Shown here: positions 8,094 through 17,821 of the stretch, one piece after another
Numbering within the stretch: position 1 is the stretch's first letter
Layout of the letters: each line of letters begins with the position of its first letter
Source: Holzapfeliella saturejae
Lineage (GTDB): Bacteria; Bacillota; Bacilli; Lactobacillales; Lactobacillaceae
Reading direction: 5' to 3'
Assembly: GCF_037546065.1 (NCBI RefSeq)
Contig: NZ_JAWMWG010000001.1
Coordinates: 1,054,001-1,118,000 of the forward strand
Length of the DNA: 64,000 nt
The notes under the pieces: model-generated
Told to the model about the DNA's origin: nothing
Databases searched by the model: none
What the model saw: only the letters and a program-made list of their open reading frames with translations
Program-made: the position numbers and the translations under genes

Positions 8094-8717
8094 CTAACGT
8101 TTATCTTGCGGCAACATGATTTGAGGATAATTGTCACTAAGATATTTTTCTATTTGTTTTTCAGTTTGTTTTTTTGTACCGCTGTTATTAATAATAATAT
8201 CTGATAAAGTTCGCTTACGTTCAATGGACCACTGCGCTCGAATACGCTTTTGCGCTGATTTTTCAGACATATTATTACGCTTCATTAATCGGCTTAGCTG
8301 TGTTGCTTCATCAGTGTAGACCAACATCACTTGATCAAATTCAGTCCGATAATCCGACTCAAATAACAGTGGAATATCCGCAATAACCAGTTCATTTTCT
8401 GGCGTGTTAAAGTGTTCGACTTGTCTCATGATTTCTTGACGGATCAATTTACCATTAATTTGATTCAGCTGTTTAAGCTTCGTTGCATCTGAAAACACAA
8501 TTGACCCTAGCTTTTTTCGATTAATCGTTTGATCAGAATTCAATACTTCCTCACCAAAAAAATCAACAATGTTATGCCAACCTTTTTTATGTGGTTCGAT
8601 TAATGATTTAGCTACCTCGTCTGCATCTACAACTGGTATATTATAAGATTTAAATATCTTGGCAACTGTACTTTTTCCGGTTGCAATTGATCCTGTAAGT
8701 CCTATTTTATCCGTCAT
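8094..8717 (-). CDS. coaE: Dephospho-CoA kinase
   Basis: Catalyses the last step of CoA synthesis, ATP-dependent phosphorylation of dephospho-CoA. The P-loop GSIATGKST is at residues 9-17, with the CoA-binding DADEVAK motif near 31 and the lid region (DIPLLFES) near 115. Length of 207 is typical. Its start overlaps the 3' end of mutM by 11 bp, the usual mutM-coaE pairing in lactic bacteria, implying coupled translation. Confidence 0.97.
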   Translation of the reverse strand: MTDKIGLTGSIATGKSTVAKIFKSYNIPVVDADEVAKSLIEPHKKGWHNIVDFFGEEVLNSDQTINRKKLGSIVFSDATKLKQLNQINGKLIRQEIMRQVEHFNTPENELVIADIPLLFESDYRTEFDQVMLVYTDEATQLSRLMKRNNMSEKSAQKRIRAQWSIERKRTLSDIIINNSGTKKQTEKQIEKYLSDNYPQIMLPQDKR

Positions 8718-9543
8718 TTTTTACCACCTGACAATTTGGGCAAAATGATGTTCCTCTCCCATTTACTTTAATTTTTTCTATAGTAGTTTGACATCTTTCA
8801 CAAGGCTTTCCTTGCTTGCCATAAACATGTAAGAAGTTCTGAAATTGACCTTCATTACCATTAGAATCATGATAACTTCTAATAGTTGTCCCATTTAACT
8901 CAATGGCTAACTTGATTTCTTCGTTAATAGCTTGATGCAAGCTTAAAACTTGGGCTTTTGTTAAATCTTGGGCTTTTGTTAAAGGATGAATATGACTTAA
9001 CCACAAAACCTCATCGACATAAATATTGCCTAATCCACTGACAATAGATTGATCAAGTAACGTATTTTTGATGTTTTTCTTCTTTTTTTGAAGAGCTTGA
9101 TAAAAATACGCTGATGTAAATTCAGCTTGATTAGGTTCATAACCTAAATATCGAATGCCAGTTTCAACCCGTTCTCGACCTGTTTCTACTAACTGTAGAC
9201 GGCCAAACTTTCGTACATCATCATAACGCAATTGCGTACCATCTGTAAATAAAATACTGAGGTGTTCGTGTTTTTGAATCGGTGTTTGTGAAGAAACTAA
9301 CCGATATTTACCTTCCATTCTCAAATGAGAAACAATCGTTAACTGGTGACTCAATCTGAGCAACAAATATTTTCCTATTCTATCTATCTTTTCAATAGTT
9401 TGACCTTGTAGCTGTGCTTTAAATTGGTCAACATCGCCTGAAACAATATTTGGATAAATCACGTCAACTGATTCGATTTTTTTCCCTTGAACTTGTGCTG
9501 TTAACGTTTTTCTGACGGTTTCAACTTCAGGTAATTCTGGCAT
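8707..9543 (-). CDS. mutM: Formamidopyrimidine-DNA glycosylase
   Basis: A bifunctional glycosylase/AP lyase removing 8-oxoguanine and formamidopyrimidines. The catalytic N-terminus PELPEVETVR (Pro2 nucleophile, Glu3) is intact, as are the helix-two-turn-helix region (SGLGNIYVDEVLW) and the C-terminal zinc finger (C-x2-C, NGRGTSFCPNC). Length of 278 matches the family. The stretch LTKAQD-LTKAQV is encoded by an 18-bp tandem duplication (8950-8983). Downstream coaE overlaps by 11 bp; polA lies upstream, a conserved repair cluster. Confidence 0.97.
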   Translation of the reverse strand: MPELPEVETVRKTLTAQVQGKKIESVDVIYPNIVSGDVDQFKAQLQGQTIEKIDRIGKYLLLRLSHQLTIVSHLRMEGKYRLVSSQTPIQKHEHLSILFTDGTQLRYDDVRKFGRLQLVETGRERVETGIRYLGYEPNQAEFTSAYFYQALQKKKKNIKNTLLDQSIVSGLGNIYVDEVLWLSHIHPLTKAQDLTKAQVLSLHQAINEEIKLAIELNGTTIRSYHDSNGNEGQFQNFLHVYGKQGKPCERCQTTIEKIKVNGRGTSFCPNCQVVKNDG

Positions 9544-9561
9544 CGGTTTTCTCCTTAATCT

Positions 9562-12225
9562 TTATTTAGCTTCGTACCATGATTTTCCATATGAACTATC
9601 AACCACCAATGGAACATCTAATTGAATGGCAGAAGTCATCACTTGAGGAACTAGTTTTTCAACAATAGCTAACTCATCTTGTGGCACTTCAAAAATTAGC
9701 TCATCGTGTACTTGTAGTAACATTTTAGTTCTTAAATGCTTCTCTTGCAAAGCTTTTTGCATATTAATCATCGCAATTTTAATGATATCAGCAGCAGTTC
9801 CTTGAATTGGAGAATTCATTGCTGTTCTTTCTGCAAAAGATCTTAAATGAAAGTTACGTGAATGAATATCAGGTAAATAACGACGACGATGCATCAGCGT
9901 TTCAACATAGCCATCAGATTTGGCTTGTTCGATTGTATCATCCATAAATTGTTTAACTTTTGGATACTGTGCAAAATATTGATCGATAAAAGCTTGTGCT
10001 TGTTTTCTTGGAATATCTAAATTTTTAGCTAATCCATAATCTGAAATCCCATAAACAATCCCAAAGTTAACAGCCTTAGCCTGTCGACGCATATTACTGT
10101 CCACTTCTTCAGGAGAAGATAAATTAAAAATTTTCATTGCTGTATGCGAATGAATATCATAGTCACTCTTAAATGCTTCTTGCATATTTTCATCTTCTGA
10201 CATATGAGCTAACACACGTAATTCAACTTGAGAATAATCACTTGAAAAAATAACCGAATCTTCGTTAGAAGGTACAAAAGCATGTCTAATTTTACGCCCT
10301 TCTTCTAGTCTAATTGGAATATTTTGTAAGTTTGGATCAACTGATGACAACCGACCAGTTGCTGTTAGTGTTTGCAAGTAGCGTGTGTGGATTCTTTGGT
10401 CAGGATGTATCGTCTTAAGTAAGCCATTAACATAAGTTGACTGGATTTTAGCGACTTGACGATAGTCGAGAATATCACTCACGATTGGACTTTTCTTTTT
10501 CAAAGTTTCAAGAACATCAACCGACGTTGAATATCCTGTCTTGGTTTTTTTAACTGGTGGCAAGTTTAGCTTTTCAAATAAAATTTGGCCAAGTTGTTTA
10601 GGTGAATTAATATTAAATTCCTCACCAGCTTGTGCGTAGATTCTAGCTTCGATTTCTTGTAACTGCTGACTCAAAACAACAGACATTTCTTGCAATGTTG
10701 ATGCTTGTGCTTTAATGCCAATGATTTCCATTTCAGCCAAAACAAAAGCTAGTGGCAACTCAATTTCATCAAACAACTGATCTTGATTATGGTCAGTTAA
10801 TTGCGACATTAAGCCCGCTTTCATAGATTCGATAGTTCTCACTTTACGAGCTAAATGTTCAAATAGCATTTCATCTTCGGGCAAAGCCTTTTTAGCACCT
10901 TTTCCATAAACTTGAACATCACTCTTAGCATCAAAACAATTATAAGATTGTGCCAACTCTCCTAAATCATTTTGATTGTGGTCTGGATTTAACAAATACG
11001 AAACAAGCAACATATCAAAATCAACTGATTTCAATGTGATGCCTAATCTTCTTAGCCCCACAATGGTTCGTTTGACATCGAACACTCGTTTATTGATTGT
11101 TGTTGACTCTAATAACTTTTGAAGCTTAGGTGTTGTTAACAAATCAATAACTGAACTCACAAAATACTGCCCGTTAATGCTCAATGAAAAGCCGACAAAG
11201 TCTGCTTCGTGATAGTTCTGACCAAATAACTCCAGCTGAAATGCCACAAAACCATCTGTCACCTCAGGTAGTTGGTCAACATCGGCTTCGGTATTTAAAA
11301 CTGTATAAGCAATTTCTTCTTGTGTATTTTGATTGAATTGACTGTCCAATACTTCCTTATCCAAAAATGATTTGAAGTTCATTTTTTGATAAAAAGCAAC
11401 GAGTTGCTCAGAATTTTGGGCTTGTACTGCTGTGTCTGCTAAATCAAAATCAATGGGTGTATCTGTCTTAATTGTCGCCAAATCATAGCATAAAAAGGCA
11501 ATTTTTTTTTCGTTGATTAGATTTTCTTTCATTTTGCTTTTCTTCATCTCATCAACATGGTGATAAAGTTCTTTCACTGAACCATACTTTTGAATCAGTT
11601 TTAAAGCTGTCTTTTCACCAATTTTGGTCACACCAGGATAATTATCTGAATTGTCTCCCATCAATGCCTTCATATCGATTAACTGTAAAGGTTTAATGCC
11701 CAGTTCTTCTTCAAAATAAGCAGGCGTATAGGATTTAATCTCATTAACACCCTTGACTGTCACATCAACTTGAATATGAGTATCAGCTAGTTGTGTTAAA
11801 TCCTTATCACCGGTTACTACAACGACATCAAAGTCTTGGCTTTGTGCACGTTTTGCAAGCGTACCAATAATATCATCAGCTTCATAGTTATCTTGTTCAT
11901 GCCATTTCAATCCCATGTGATCTAACATCTCACGAATGTAGGGCAACTGCTCTAATAATTCTGGTGGTGTTTTGGCACGTGTTCCTTTGTATTCTGAGAA
12001 CATATCGGTTCTAAAAGTCGTTTTCCCGGCATCAAAAGCTACTAAAACATTGTCAGGTTGATGTGTTTCTAGTAAACTATCGAGCATTTTTTTCATGTTA
12101 TAAATCGCACTAGTATGAAGACCTTCGTTATTAACGAATTTATCAACGACATTATAAAGTGCATAAAAAGCCCTGTAAGCTAAAGAATTACCATCAATTA
12201 ATAATAATTTTTTTCGTTTACTCAT
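9562..12225 (-). CDS. polA: DNA polymerase I
   Basis: Repair and Okazaki-fragment polymerase. It has an N-terminal 5'-3' exonuclease (about 1-295, LLIDGNSLAYR, DNYEADDIIGT, GDNSDNYPG), a middle 3'-5' exonuclease-like fold with no obvious complete metal site, and a C-terminal polymerase domain with motif A DYSQVELRVLAH, motif B RRQAKAVNFGIVYG and motif C VHDEL. I start it at the ATG of MSKRKK (12225) because AGGAG lies eight bases upstream; an in-frame extension of 11 residues upstream lacks an SD. Length is 887. It sits between murC (with terminator) and mutM. Confidence 0.97.
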   Translation of the reverse strand: MSKRKKLLLIDGNSLAYRAFYALYNVVDKFVNNEGLHTSAIYNMKKMLDSLLETHQPDNVLVAFDAGKTTFRTDMFSEYKGTRAKTPPELLEQLPYIREMLDHMGLKWHEQDNYEADDIIGTLAKRAQSQDFDVVVVTGDKDLTQLADTHIQVDVTVKGVNEIKSYTPAYFEEELGIKPLQLIDMKALMGDNSDNYPGVTKIGEKTALKLIQKYGSVKELYHHVDEMKKSKMKENLINEKKIAFLCYDLATIKTDTPIDFDLADTAVQAQNSEQLVAFYQKMNFKSFLDKEVLDSQFNQNTQEEIAYTVLNTEADVDQLPEVTDGFVAFQLELFGQNYHEADFVGFSLSINGQYFVSSVIDLLTTPKLQKLLESTTINKRVFDVKRTIVGLRRLGITLKSVDFDMLLVSYLLNPDHNQNDLGELAQSYNCFDAKSDVQVYGKGAKKALPEDEMLFEHLARKVRTIESMKAGLMSQLTDHNQDQLFDEIELPLAFVLAEMEIIGIKAQASTLQEMSVVLSQQLQEIEARIYAQAGEEFNINSPKQLGQILFEKLNLPPVKKTKTGYSTSVDVLETLKKKSPIVSDILDYRQVAKIQSTYVNGLLKTIHPDQRIHTRYLQTLTATGRLSSVDPNLQNIPIRLEEGRKIRHAFVPSNEDSVIFSSDYSQVELRVLAHMSEDENMQEAFKSDYDIHSHTAMKIFNLSSPEEVDSNMRRQAKAVNFGIVYGISDYGLAKNLDIPRKQAQAFIDQYFAQYPKVKQFMDDTIEQAKSDGYVETLMHRRRYLPDIHSRNFHLRSFAERTAMNSPIQGTAADIIKIAMINMQKALQEKHLRTKMLLQVHDELIFEVPQDELAIVEKLVPQVMTSAIQLDVPLVVDSSYGKSWYEAK

Positions 12226-12239
12226 GTGTTTCTCCTTGT

Positions 12240-12275
12240 TTAAAAGCACAAAAAGCAACCAAGTTGGTTGCTTTT
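12240..12275 (-). terminator. Terminator of murC
   Basis: The inverted repeat AAAAGCAACCAA/TTGGTTGCTTTT (12251-12275) overlaps the murC stop codon and is followed on the minus strand by a T-rich stretch, ahead of the polA SD. Confidence 0.82.
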
Positions 12276-13587
12276 ATTGATATTGTTTTTGGTAAGCACG
12301 TTCGTATTTTTGAACATCCCCTGCACCCATAAAGACTAGCACAGCATCTGAAAACTGGTTGAGTTGGTCAACGGTATCTTCTGTAATAAGATGAGCTGAC
12401 CCTTTGATTTTAGCGATTAAGTCTTCACTTTTGACGGTACCTTTTTGTTCTCGAGCTGAGCCAAAAATTGGGGTTACAAATACGTGGTCAGCTTCTTGAA
12501 GTGAGTTTGCGAATTCATCCAAAAACTGTTTGGTACGGGTGTAAGTATGTGGTTGAAAAACTGCAATCACTTCTTTTGTTGGATATTTTTGACGAACTGC
12601 AGAAATTGTGGCATCAATTTCTGTTGGATGGTGAGCATAGTCATCAATAATAGTCATATCTTTAACTTTTGATTCAGCTAGACGACGTTGAACACCTTTA
12701 AAAGTCAACAATTCTGCTGCAACTGTTGCCATATCTAAGCCTTCCATGTAGCTCACACCAATAACAGCTAAACTATTTAAAATACTGTGGTCACCATAAA
12801 GTTTAATCATGAATCGTCCTAATTTTTTGCCGTGGTGGTTAACATCAAAAGATGAGCCTTCGGCTGTTTTTTCGATATTTGTTGCATAAAAGTTATCATC
12901 TTCATTAAACCCATAAGTATACTTAGGAATCTCAACTTTTAGTGATTTTAATAATTCTGAATCACCATAAACAAACAACGCCTTTTTCACTTGTGAGGCT
13001 TCTTGTTGAAAAGCATCATACACATCATCTAAGTCTTTAAAGTAATCAGGATGATCGAATTCAATATTGGTCATCACGCAGTAATCAGGAGAATAAGCAA
13101 TAAAATGACGTTGATATTCATCAGCTTCAAAAGCAAAAAAGCGAGAATCTTTCACAGCTTTTCCTGTTCCGTCACCAATCAAATAACTTGTTGGCTCAAT
13201 GCCGCCTAAGACGTGAGCCATTAAACCTGTCGTACTTGTTTTACCGTGAGCTCCGGCAATAGCAATACTTGTGAAGTTTTTAATTAATTGACCAACAAAG
13301 TCATGGTATCTCACCACTTCAAGACCCAAGTCGTGGGCTTTTTTCACCTCAACATGATCATCTGAAAAAGCATTACCTGCAATAACAAAAAGACCCGGCT
13401 TAATATTAGCTTCTGCAAAAGGCAACATTTCAATTTGTCTATCTTCTAAGCCTTTTTGAGTGAAAGTATAGTCGGTAATATCAGAGCCTGATACCTGATA
13501 TCCTAAGTCATTTAAAATTAAAGCCAAAGCACTCATTCCTGAGCCTTTAATTCCAATAAAATAATAGTGATTGTTTTTGTTTAACAT
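12274..13587 (-). CDS. murC: UDP-N-acetylmuramate--L-alanine ligase
   Basis: Adds L-alanine to UDP-MurNAc, the first amino-acid step of peptidoglycan precursor synthesis in the cytoplasm. It has the N-terminal Rossmann motif GIKGSGMSALA, the ATP-binding motif AGAHGKTSTT (near residue 108), a central Mur ligase domain and the C-terminal DDYAHHPTEI motif. The ATG at 13587 is preferred over the one two codons earlier because GGAG is eight bases from it and only two from the other. 437 residues. It is a single gene with its own terminator. Confidence 0.97.
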   Translation of the reverse strand: MLNKNNHYYFIGIKGSGMSALALILNDLGYQVSGSDITDYTFTQKGLEDRQIEMLPFAEANIKPGLFVIAGNAFSDDHVEVKKAHDLGLEVVRYHDFVGQLIKNFTSIAIAGAHGKTSTTGLMAHVLGGIEPTSYLIGDGTGKAVKDSRFFAFEADEYQRHFIAYSPDYCVMTNIEFDHPDYFKDLDDVYDAFQQEASQVKKALFVYGDSELLKSLKVEIPKYTYGFNEDDNFYATNIEKTAEGSSFDVNHHGKKLGRFMIKLYGDHSILNSLAVIGVSYMEGLDMATVAAELLTFKGVQRRLAESKVKDMTIIDDYAHHPTEIDATISAVRQKYPTKEVIAVFQPHTYTRTKQFLDEFANSLQEADHVFVTPIFGSAREQKGTVKSEDLIAKIKGSAHLITEDTVDQLNQFSDAVLVFMGAGDVQKYERAYQKQYQ

Positions 13588-13654
13588 TTTCATAACTCCA
13601 GTCTATTTTCACCCATAATTATAGCATTAAATTAATTTCAGCGATAACTTTGAT

Positions 13655-13688
13655 TACAAAAAAACGATGTGAATTAAATCACACCGTT
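13655..13688 (-). terminator. Terminator of ytpR
   Basis: The stem AACGGTGTGA/TCACATCGTT (one mismatch; 13663-13688) overlaps the ytpR stop codon and is followed on the minus strand by seven T residues. Confidence 0.85.
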
Positions 13689-14321
13689 TGCAAGTAGTTC
13701 ATCAACTTCATTAGGTTTAAAAGCATCGCCAGCAACTGTATTTTCAGGAAGCACTAAAATTCCTCTAGCAGTTGGTGCATGTTTTAGTCCTAACTCTTTA
13801 GCTGAACAAATCATGCCACTACTATCTACACCACGAAGTTTACCTGGCCAGATTAGTTGACCATTTGGCATCATAGCACCTGGTAAAGCCACAACTACTT
13901 TTTGACCTTGCGCAATATTTGGCGCACCACAGACAATTTGGTGTTTACCTAATTGTCCAGCATCAATCGTTGTCACGTTCATATGGTCTGAATCTGGATG
14001 TGGTTCACAAGTTTCAACAAACCCATAAACAATTTTAGGTTGATCATCTACTGTCAAATTAGCTTCAAAGTTACTTTCAGATAATTTTTTGTTTAATTCA
14101 TCAACATTTTTTTGCGCTAAGAAAACCTGACCATTTTGATTAGGATCAATTTCAGTATAGCTTGAAACATTGAAAAAGTTGTAGCCAATAACCTGGTTGT
14201 CTTCATTAGTTAAGCGAACAACATCGCCACTTTTTTCACTACTTGTTGCACCTTTATCAGGTCCTAAAATAACAATCAATGTATCAAAGAAACTGTGGGC
14301 ATTTAAACTTGAAATCAACAT
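13674..14321 (-). CDS. ytpR: YtpR-like tRNA-binding domain protein
   Basis: The C-terminal half (about 100-205) is the OB-fold tRNA-binding domain also found at the N-terminus of PheT, with the core motif HPDSDHMNVTTIDAG and the IVCGAPNIAQGQKVVVALPGA region. The N-terminal 95 residues are a family-specific DUF4479-type region. Length of 215 is usual. It sits downstream of ytpP as in Bacillus. A role in tRNA quality control is only a hypothesis from the domain. Confidence 0.92.
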   Translation of the reverse strand: MLISSLNAHSFFDTLIVILGPDKGATSSEKSGDVVRLTNEDNQVIGYNFFNVSSYTEIDPNQNGQVFLAQKNVDELNKKLSESNFEANLTVDDQPKIVYGFVETCEPHPDSDHMNVTTIDAGQLGKHQIVCGAPNIAQGQKVVVALPGAMMPNGQLIWPGKLRGVDSSGMICSAKELGLKHAPTARGILVLPENTVAGDAFKPNEVDELLANGVI

Positions 14322-14340
14322 ATTTTACGCTCCTCTTCAA

Positions 14341-14664
14341 TTAACCTAAGTTTGATAAGAAATTAATGACTTCTTCTTTAGTTTTACGGTTTTTGTTGAC
14401 TAATCGACCAATTTCTTGGCCATCTCTAAATACAACAAAACTTGGGATTCCCATAATATTTAAGTCTTGAACAACATCCATTGATTGATCACGATCAACT
14501 TCATAAAAAGTCATTTTACTAAATTCTGCTTCAATAGCAGGTAATTGAGGTTTTAGAAAACGGCAATCACCACACCAGTCTGCACTAAACATTAAAACAA
14601 CTGTATTTTTTTGATCTTTTAATTGGGTAAATTCTTCGCGTGATAAAGCACTCATTTTTTCCAT
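14341..14664 (-). CDS. ytpP: Thioredoxin-like protein YtpP
   Basis: A small cytoplasmic thioredoxin fold of 107 residues with an active site FSADWCGDCRFLKP and the cis-proline in GIPSFVVF. It lies between trmB and ytpR with 20-25 bp gaps, in the arrangement known from Bacillus. The WCGDC site differs from the WCGPC of main thioredoxins, which suggests a specialised disulfide or peroxidase-linked role; this is an inference. Confidence 0.92.
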   Translation of the reverse strand: MEKMSALSREEFTQLKDQKNTVVLMFSADWCGDCRFLKPQLPAIEAEFSKMTFYEVDRDQSMDVVQDLNIMGIPSFVVFRDGQEIGRLVNKNRKTKEEVINFLSNLG

Positions 14665-14689
14665 AAGTATAATCCCTCTTCCTTGTTAA

Positions 14690-15337
14690 TTAGGCACTAA
14701 AATGTGCATATAAAGCGTAAATGGATTGACCTTTTGATGAGAATTTTTCTTCATATTCGGTCATAATATTATCTTCAGCCATTTTACTATCATGTAAGTT
14801 TACTGAAACAAAGTCAAAATGCATCCCATAATTATTAAAACTTTGAACTGAATAATTGTAAAGTGATTGGTTATCCGTTTTAAATTCAATCCCATGATTA
14901 GGTTTCAAAATGGTCTTATAAACATCTAAAAATGTCTTGTAAGTTAAACGGCGTTTTTCATGCTTGGTTTTTGGCCAAGGGTCTGAAAAGTTTAAAAATA
15001 CTTTTGAAACAGAGTCTTCTGCAAAATAGTCAGTTAAAGCTTCTCCATTTCCTAACAATAATTGTAGATTAGGTAATTTTTCGTCAAGCTGCTTTCTTAA
15101 AATCATACCGATAGCTGCTTCTTGTATTTCAATAGCAACAAAATTAACATCTGGATGTTTTTTGGCTTGATTAATAATAAATTGACCTTTTCCTGAACCA
15201 ACTTCAATATAAAGTGGTGCATCAGGGTTTTCAAAACGACTAGACCAGTCAATTAGGCCAGCTTCTGGACGGTCTAAAATATAATTTGGATTTTGTTCAA
15301 TCATATTACGGGTCCAAGGTTTTCGTCTTAGTCTCAT
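14690..15337 (-). CDS. trmB: tRNA (guanine-N7-)-methyltransferase
   Basis: Forms m7G46 in the variable loop of tRNAs using S-adenosylmethionine. The SAM-binding motif EVGSGKGQF (near residue 46), NFSDPWPKTKHEKRRL (near 117) and the C-terminal TEYEEKFSSKG motif are all present. The 215-residue length is standard. It has an AGGAG site and is the first of trmB-ytpP-ytpR, 9 bp downstream of ecsB. Confidence 0.97.
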   Translation of the reverse strand: MRLRRKPWTRNMIEQNPNYILDRPEAGLIDWSSRFENPDAPLYIEVGSGKGQFIINQAKKHPDVNFVAIEIQEAAIGMILRKQLDEKLPNLQLLLGNGEALTDYFAEDSVSKVFLNFSDPWPKTKHEKRRLTYKTFLDVYKTILKPNHGIEFKTDNQSLYNYSVQSFNNYGMHFDFVSVNLHDSKMAEDNIMTEYEEKFSSKGQSIYALYAHFSA

Positions 15338-15346
15338 GATATTCTC

Positions 15347-16558
15347 CTATTTTTTAGCTTTTAATTTTAATGATAAATATCCATAAGTAAATATTATAAC
15401 AAAAATATTAACGGATACAATCGTAATCCAAACATTCACAGCTAGCCCATACTTTATTAACATCCCGATAGATAACACAATAGATTCTAATAGTAAAGCT
15501 TGTGTTAGTAAAATCTTGAAGTCTTGGAACTTACGACTAGCATCAAATGGCATTACAAAGTACATTAAGTGACGGTCATATTGATTATACAATGGTAATA
15601 ATTGGTACCCTGTTAAAAAGATAATAAAAATCCCCATAATTAACGTAAACCAAGTGTTATCTAAAATCACCATCAAAATTAAAGCAAATGCCGTCATTCT
15701 AACGAGCAAGTTTAAATATTCAGGATTTCGAATAAGTGTACGTTTGAATAAGAAAAACTGAGGGGATTGTTTTTTAGGATTTTTAACAAACCAATTCAGT
15801 GTTTGATCTAGGTATTGTCGACGTTTGATTTTGGTCGTTCTTTCTTTAACATCGGTAAATAAACTGTAGAATGCATAAATCATTTCTTGTCGACGCGATT
15901 CAAGTAAAACGGCTTGTCGCCAGTCAAAACTTGCTTGAGCAGTGTCAAGCTTCAATCGACTCCAAATAATGCCTATAACAGCTACAAGTAAAACTAGCGG
16001 TGAAAACAAGTAAAATGATCCAATTATAGCTAGTAGCATCACGGGTTGAATCCACGAAATAATCTTTATACTATTTTGTGAAATAGCAAATTGTTTTTTG
16101 GCCTGTAGCTCAATATTAAGATATTTCGCAGCCATCAAGCCTACAACAATGATAAGATATCCCACCAATGAAAATGACATCTTAAAGTAAACTAAAGGCA
16201 ATAAAACTACTGAAACTAGCAAGATAAAAAACAAAGGTAAAGCCAAACTGTAATTCTTAGCTGGTTTAAAATAAGTCATCATTTCATCATCTTTAGCCCA
16301 TAAAAACTGTTGATCAGCTTCATCCAAAAATGTAGCCAATTTACCAAAAAGATAAGGAATAAACAAAATCACGCTGATAATCAGGCCATAAAACCATTGA
16401 TTCTCCGGCAAACGCTTCATAATATCGGCATACCAAAATAACAGACCACCCATTCCAATAATCAAGGCGAGTAAAAAGTGGTCATTAAAGACTAATTGCA
16501 AATAGCGAAATTGTTTAACTAAATTCTTTTTTAATCGTGTTTGATATAACGCTTTCAT
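15347..16558 (-). CDS. ecsB: ABC transporter permease EcsB
   Basis: The membrane component of the Ecs ABC transporter, 403 residues with about eight to ten hydrophobic helices (for example 28-46, 55-73, 103-124, 127-145, 286-306). It lies 3 bp downstream of the ATPase gene ecsA. In Bacillus, EcsAB influences protein secretion, competence and intramembrane proteolysis by RasP. The transported substrate is not established; recent work points to peptide export. Confidence 0.92.
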   Translation of the reverse strand: MKALYQTRLKKNLVKQFRYLQLVFNDHFLLALIIGMGGLLFWYADIMKRLPENQWFYGLIISVILFIPYLFGKLATFLDEADQQFLWAKDDEMMTYFKPAKNYSLALPLFFILLVSVVLLPLVYFKMSFSLVGYLIIVVGLMAAKYLNIELQAKKQFAISQNSIKIISWIQPVMLLAIIGSFYLFSPLVLLVAVIGIIWSRLKLDTAQASFDWRQAVLLESRRQEMIYAFYSLFTDVKERTTKIKRRQYLDQTLNWFVKNPKKQSPQFFLFKRTLIRNPEYLNLLVRMTAFALILMVILDNTWFTLIMGIFIIFLTGYQLLPLYNQYDRHLMYFVMPFDASRKFQDFKILLTQALLLESIVLSIGMLIKYGLAVNVWITIVSVNIFVIIFTYGYLSLKLKAKK

Positions 16559-16561
16559 TAC

Positions 16562-17290
16562 TTACCCTCTCTTTGCTAATTGAGAATATAAGTCTTCAAG
16601 GCGACCGTCTGTCAAACGATATTGCGATTTAATATCGTTCAACGTGCCGTTTGATACAACCTGTCCATCATTTAAAACAATAAAGCGGTCAATCGCATCA
16701 CGTGCAGTTGATAAAATATGTGTCGTTAACAGTACCATCTTACCTTCTGCTTTCTTTTCTGCAATTAAGGCGAGTAAATCTTCAACTGCCAAAGGATCAA
16801 GCCCCGTAAATGGTTCATCAATGATAAACAGTGAAGCATCCGTCATAAACGCTGTCACAATCATCACTTTTTGTTTCATCCCTTTTGAAAAGTTAACGGG
16901 TAACCAATCTAGCTTATTGTCTAATCTAAATATTTCAAGTAACTTCTCTGCACGTTTAAATGCTTCATTATAATCTAAATCATAAGAAAAAATGGTCATT
17001 TCCAAATGCTCTTTTAACGTTAGTTCTGAGTAAAGCACAGGCGTCTCTGGCATGATTGCAATTTGTTTTTTAAATTGTTTGCTGTCTTGTGCCATTGTTT
17101 GATTATTTAAGGTGATTTGTCCAGATATCGGGTTTAAAATCCCTAATATATGTTTAATTGCTGTTGACTTTCCCGCACCATTTAGGCCGATTAACCCGAC
17201 AACTTCACCTGGATTAATTTCAAAGGAAACGTCTTTAATAACTGGGACTCTGGCATATCCCCCTGTTACTTGATTCAATTTTAGTGACAT
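16562..17290 (-). CDS. ecsA: ABC transporter ATP-binding protein EcsA
   Basis: The ATPase of the Ecs transporter, 242 residues. Walker A GLNGAGKST (near 36), Q-loop MPETPVLYS, signature FSKGMKQKVM (near 135) and Walker B LFIIDEPFTGLDP (near 154) are intact. It forms an operon with ecsB and is transcribed divergently from hit across an 84-bp gap, the same neighbourhood as in Bacillus (hit next to ecs). Confidence 0.95.
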   Translation of the reverse strand: MSLKLNQVTGGYARVPVIKDVSFEINPGEVVGLIGLNGAGKSTAIKHILGILNPISGQITLNNQTMAQDSKQFKKQIAIMPETPVLYSELTLKEHLEMTIFSYDLDYNEAFKRAEKLLEIFRLDNKLDWLPVNFSKGMKQKVMIVTAFMTDASLFIIDEPFTGLDPLAVEDLLALIAEKKAEGKMVLLTTHILSTARDAIDRFIVLNDGQVVSNGTLNDIKSQYRLTDGRLEDLYSQLAKRG

Positions 17291-17374
17291 AATATTCTCC
17301 TAATCTAAATGAAAAAATCTATATATTATGATAGCATGAAAATAAAAACAACGTAGAATTTAGAGGTAAATAAT

Positions 17375-17800
17375 ATGGAAAACAACTGCATTTTTTGCAA
17401 AATCATAAACAATGAAATCCCAAGTTACACTATTTTTGAAAATGATGATGTGAAAGCTTTCTTAGATATTTCACAAACAACACCTGGTCACACTTTAGTA
17501 ATTCCTAAAAAACATCGTGATTCTTTACTTGACTTCAGCCAAGAAGATGCTAAAAATGTTTTTCAGTATATTCCTGAAATCGCACGTGCAATCAAAGCAT
17601 CTAACCCTGATATTAAAGGCATTAACTTACTGAATAACAACGGTGAAGTCGCTTATCAATCTGTCTTTCACGCCCACATCCACTTAATTCCACGCTATAG
17701 TGAACAAGATGATTTTAGCATTCATTTTTCTGAAAACCAAAATCACTATACACCAGAAAAATACGAAGCGTTGGCAGAAGCTATTAAAACACAATTTTAA
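17375..17800 (+). CDS. hit: HIT-family nucleotide hydrolase
   Basis: A histidine-triad protein of 141 residues with CIFCKII at the N-terminus (zinc ligand Cys residues) and the catalytic triad motif HAHIHLIPR near residue 98. Family members cleave adenosine phosphoramidates or related nucleotides. It is divergent from ecsA and begins the hit / YtxH-like / prsA plus-strand block. A GAGG site lies upstream of the ATG. Confidence 0.95.
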   Translation: MENNCIFCKIINNEIPSYTIFENDDVKAFLDISQTTPGHTLVIPKKHRDSLLDFSQEDAKNVFQYIPEIARAIKASNPDIKGINLLNNNGEVAYQSVFHAHIHLIPRYSEQDDFSIHFSENQNHYTPEKYEALAEAIKTQF

Positions 17801-17821
17801 ATAAGTTAAAGGAGTAAGCTG

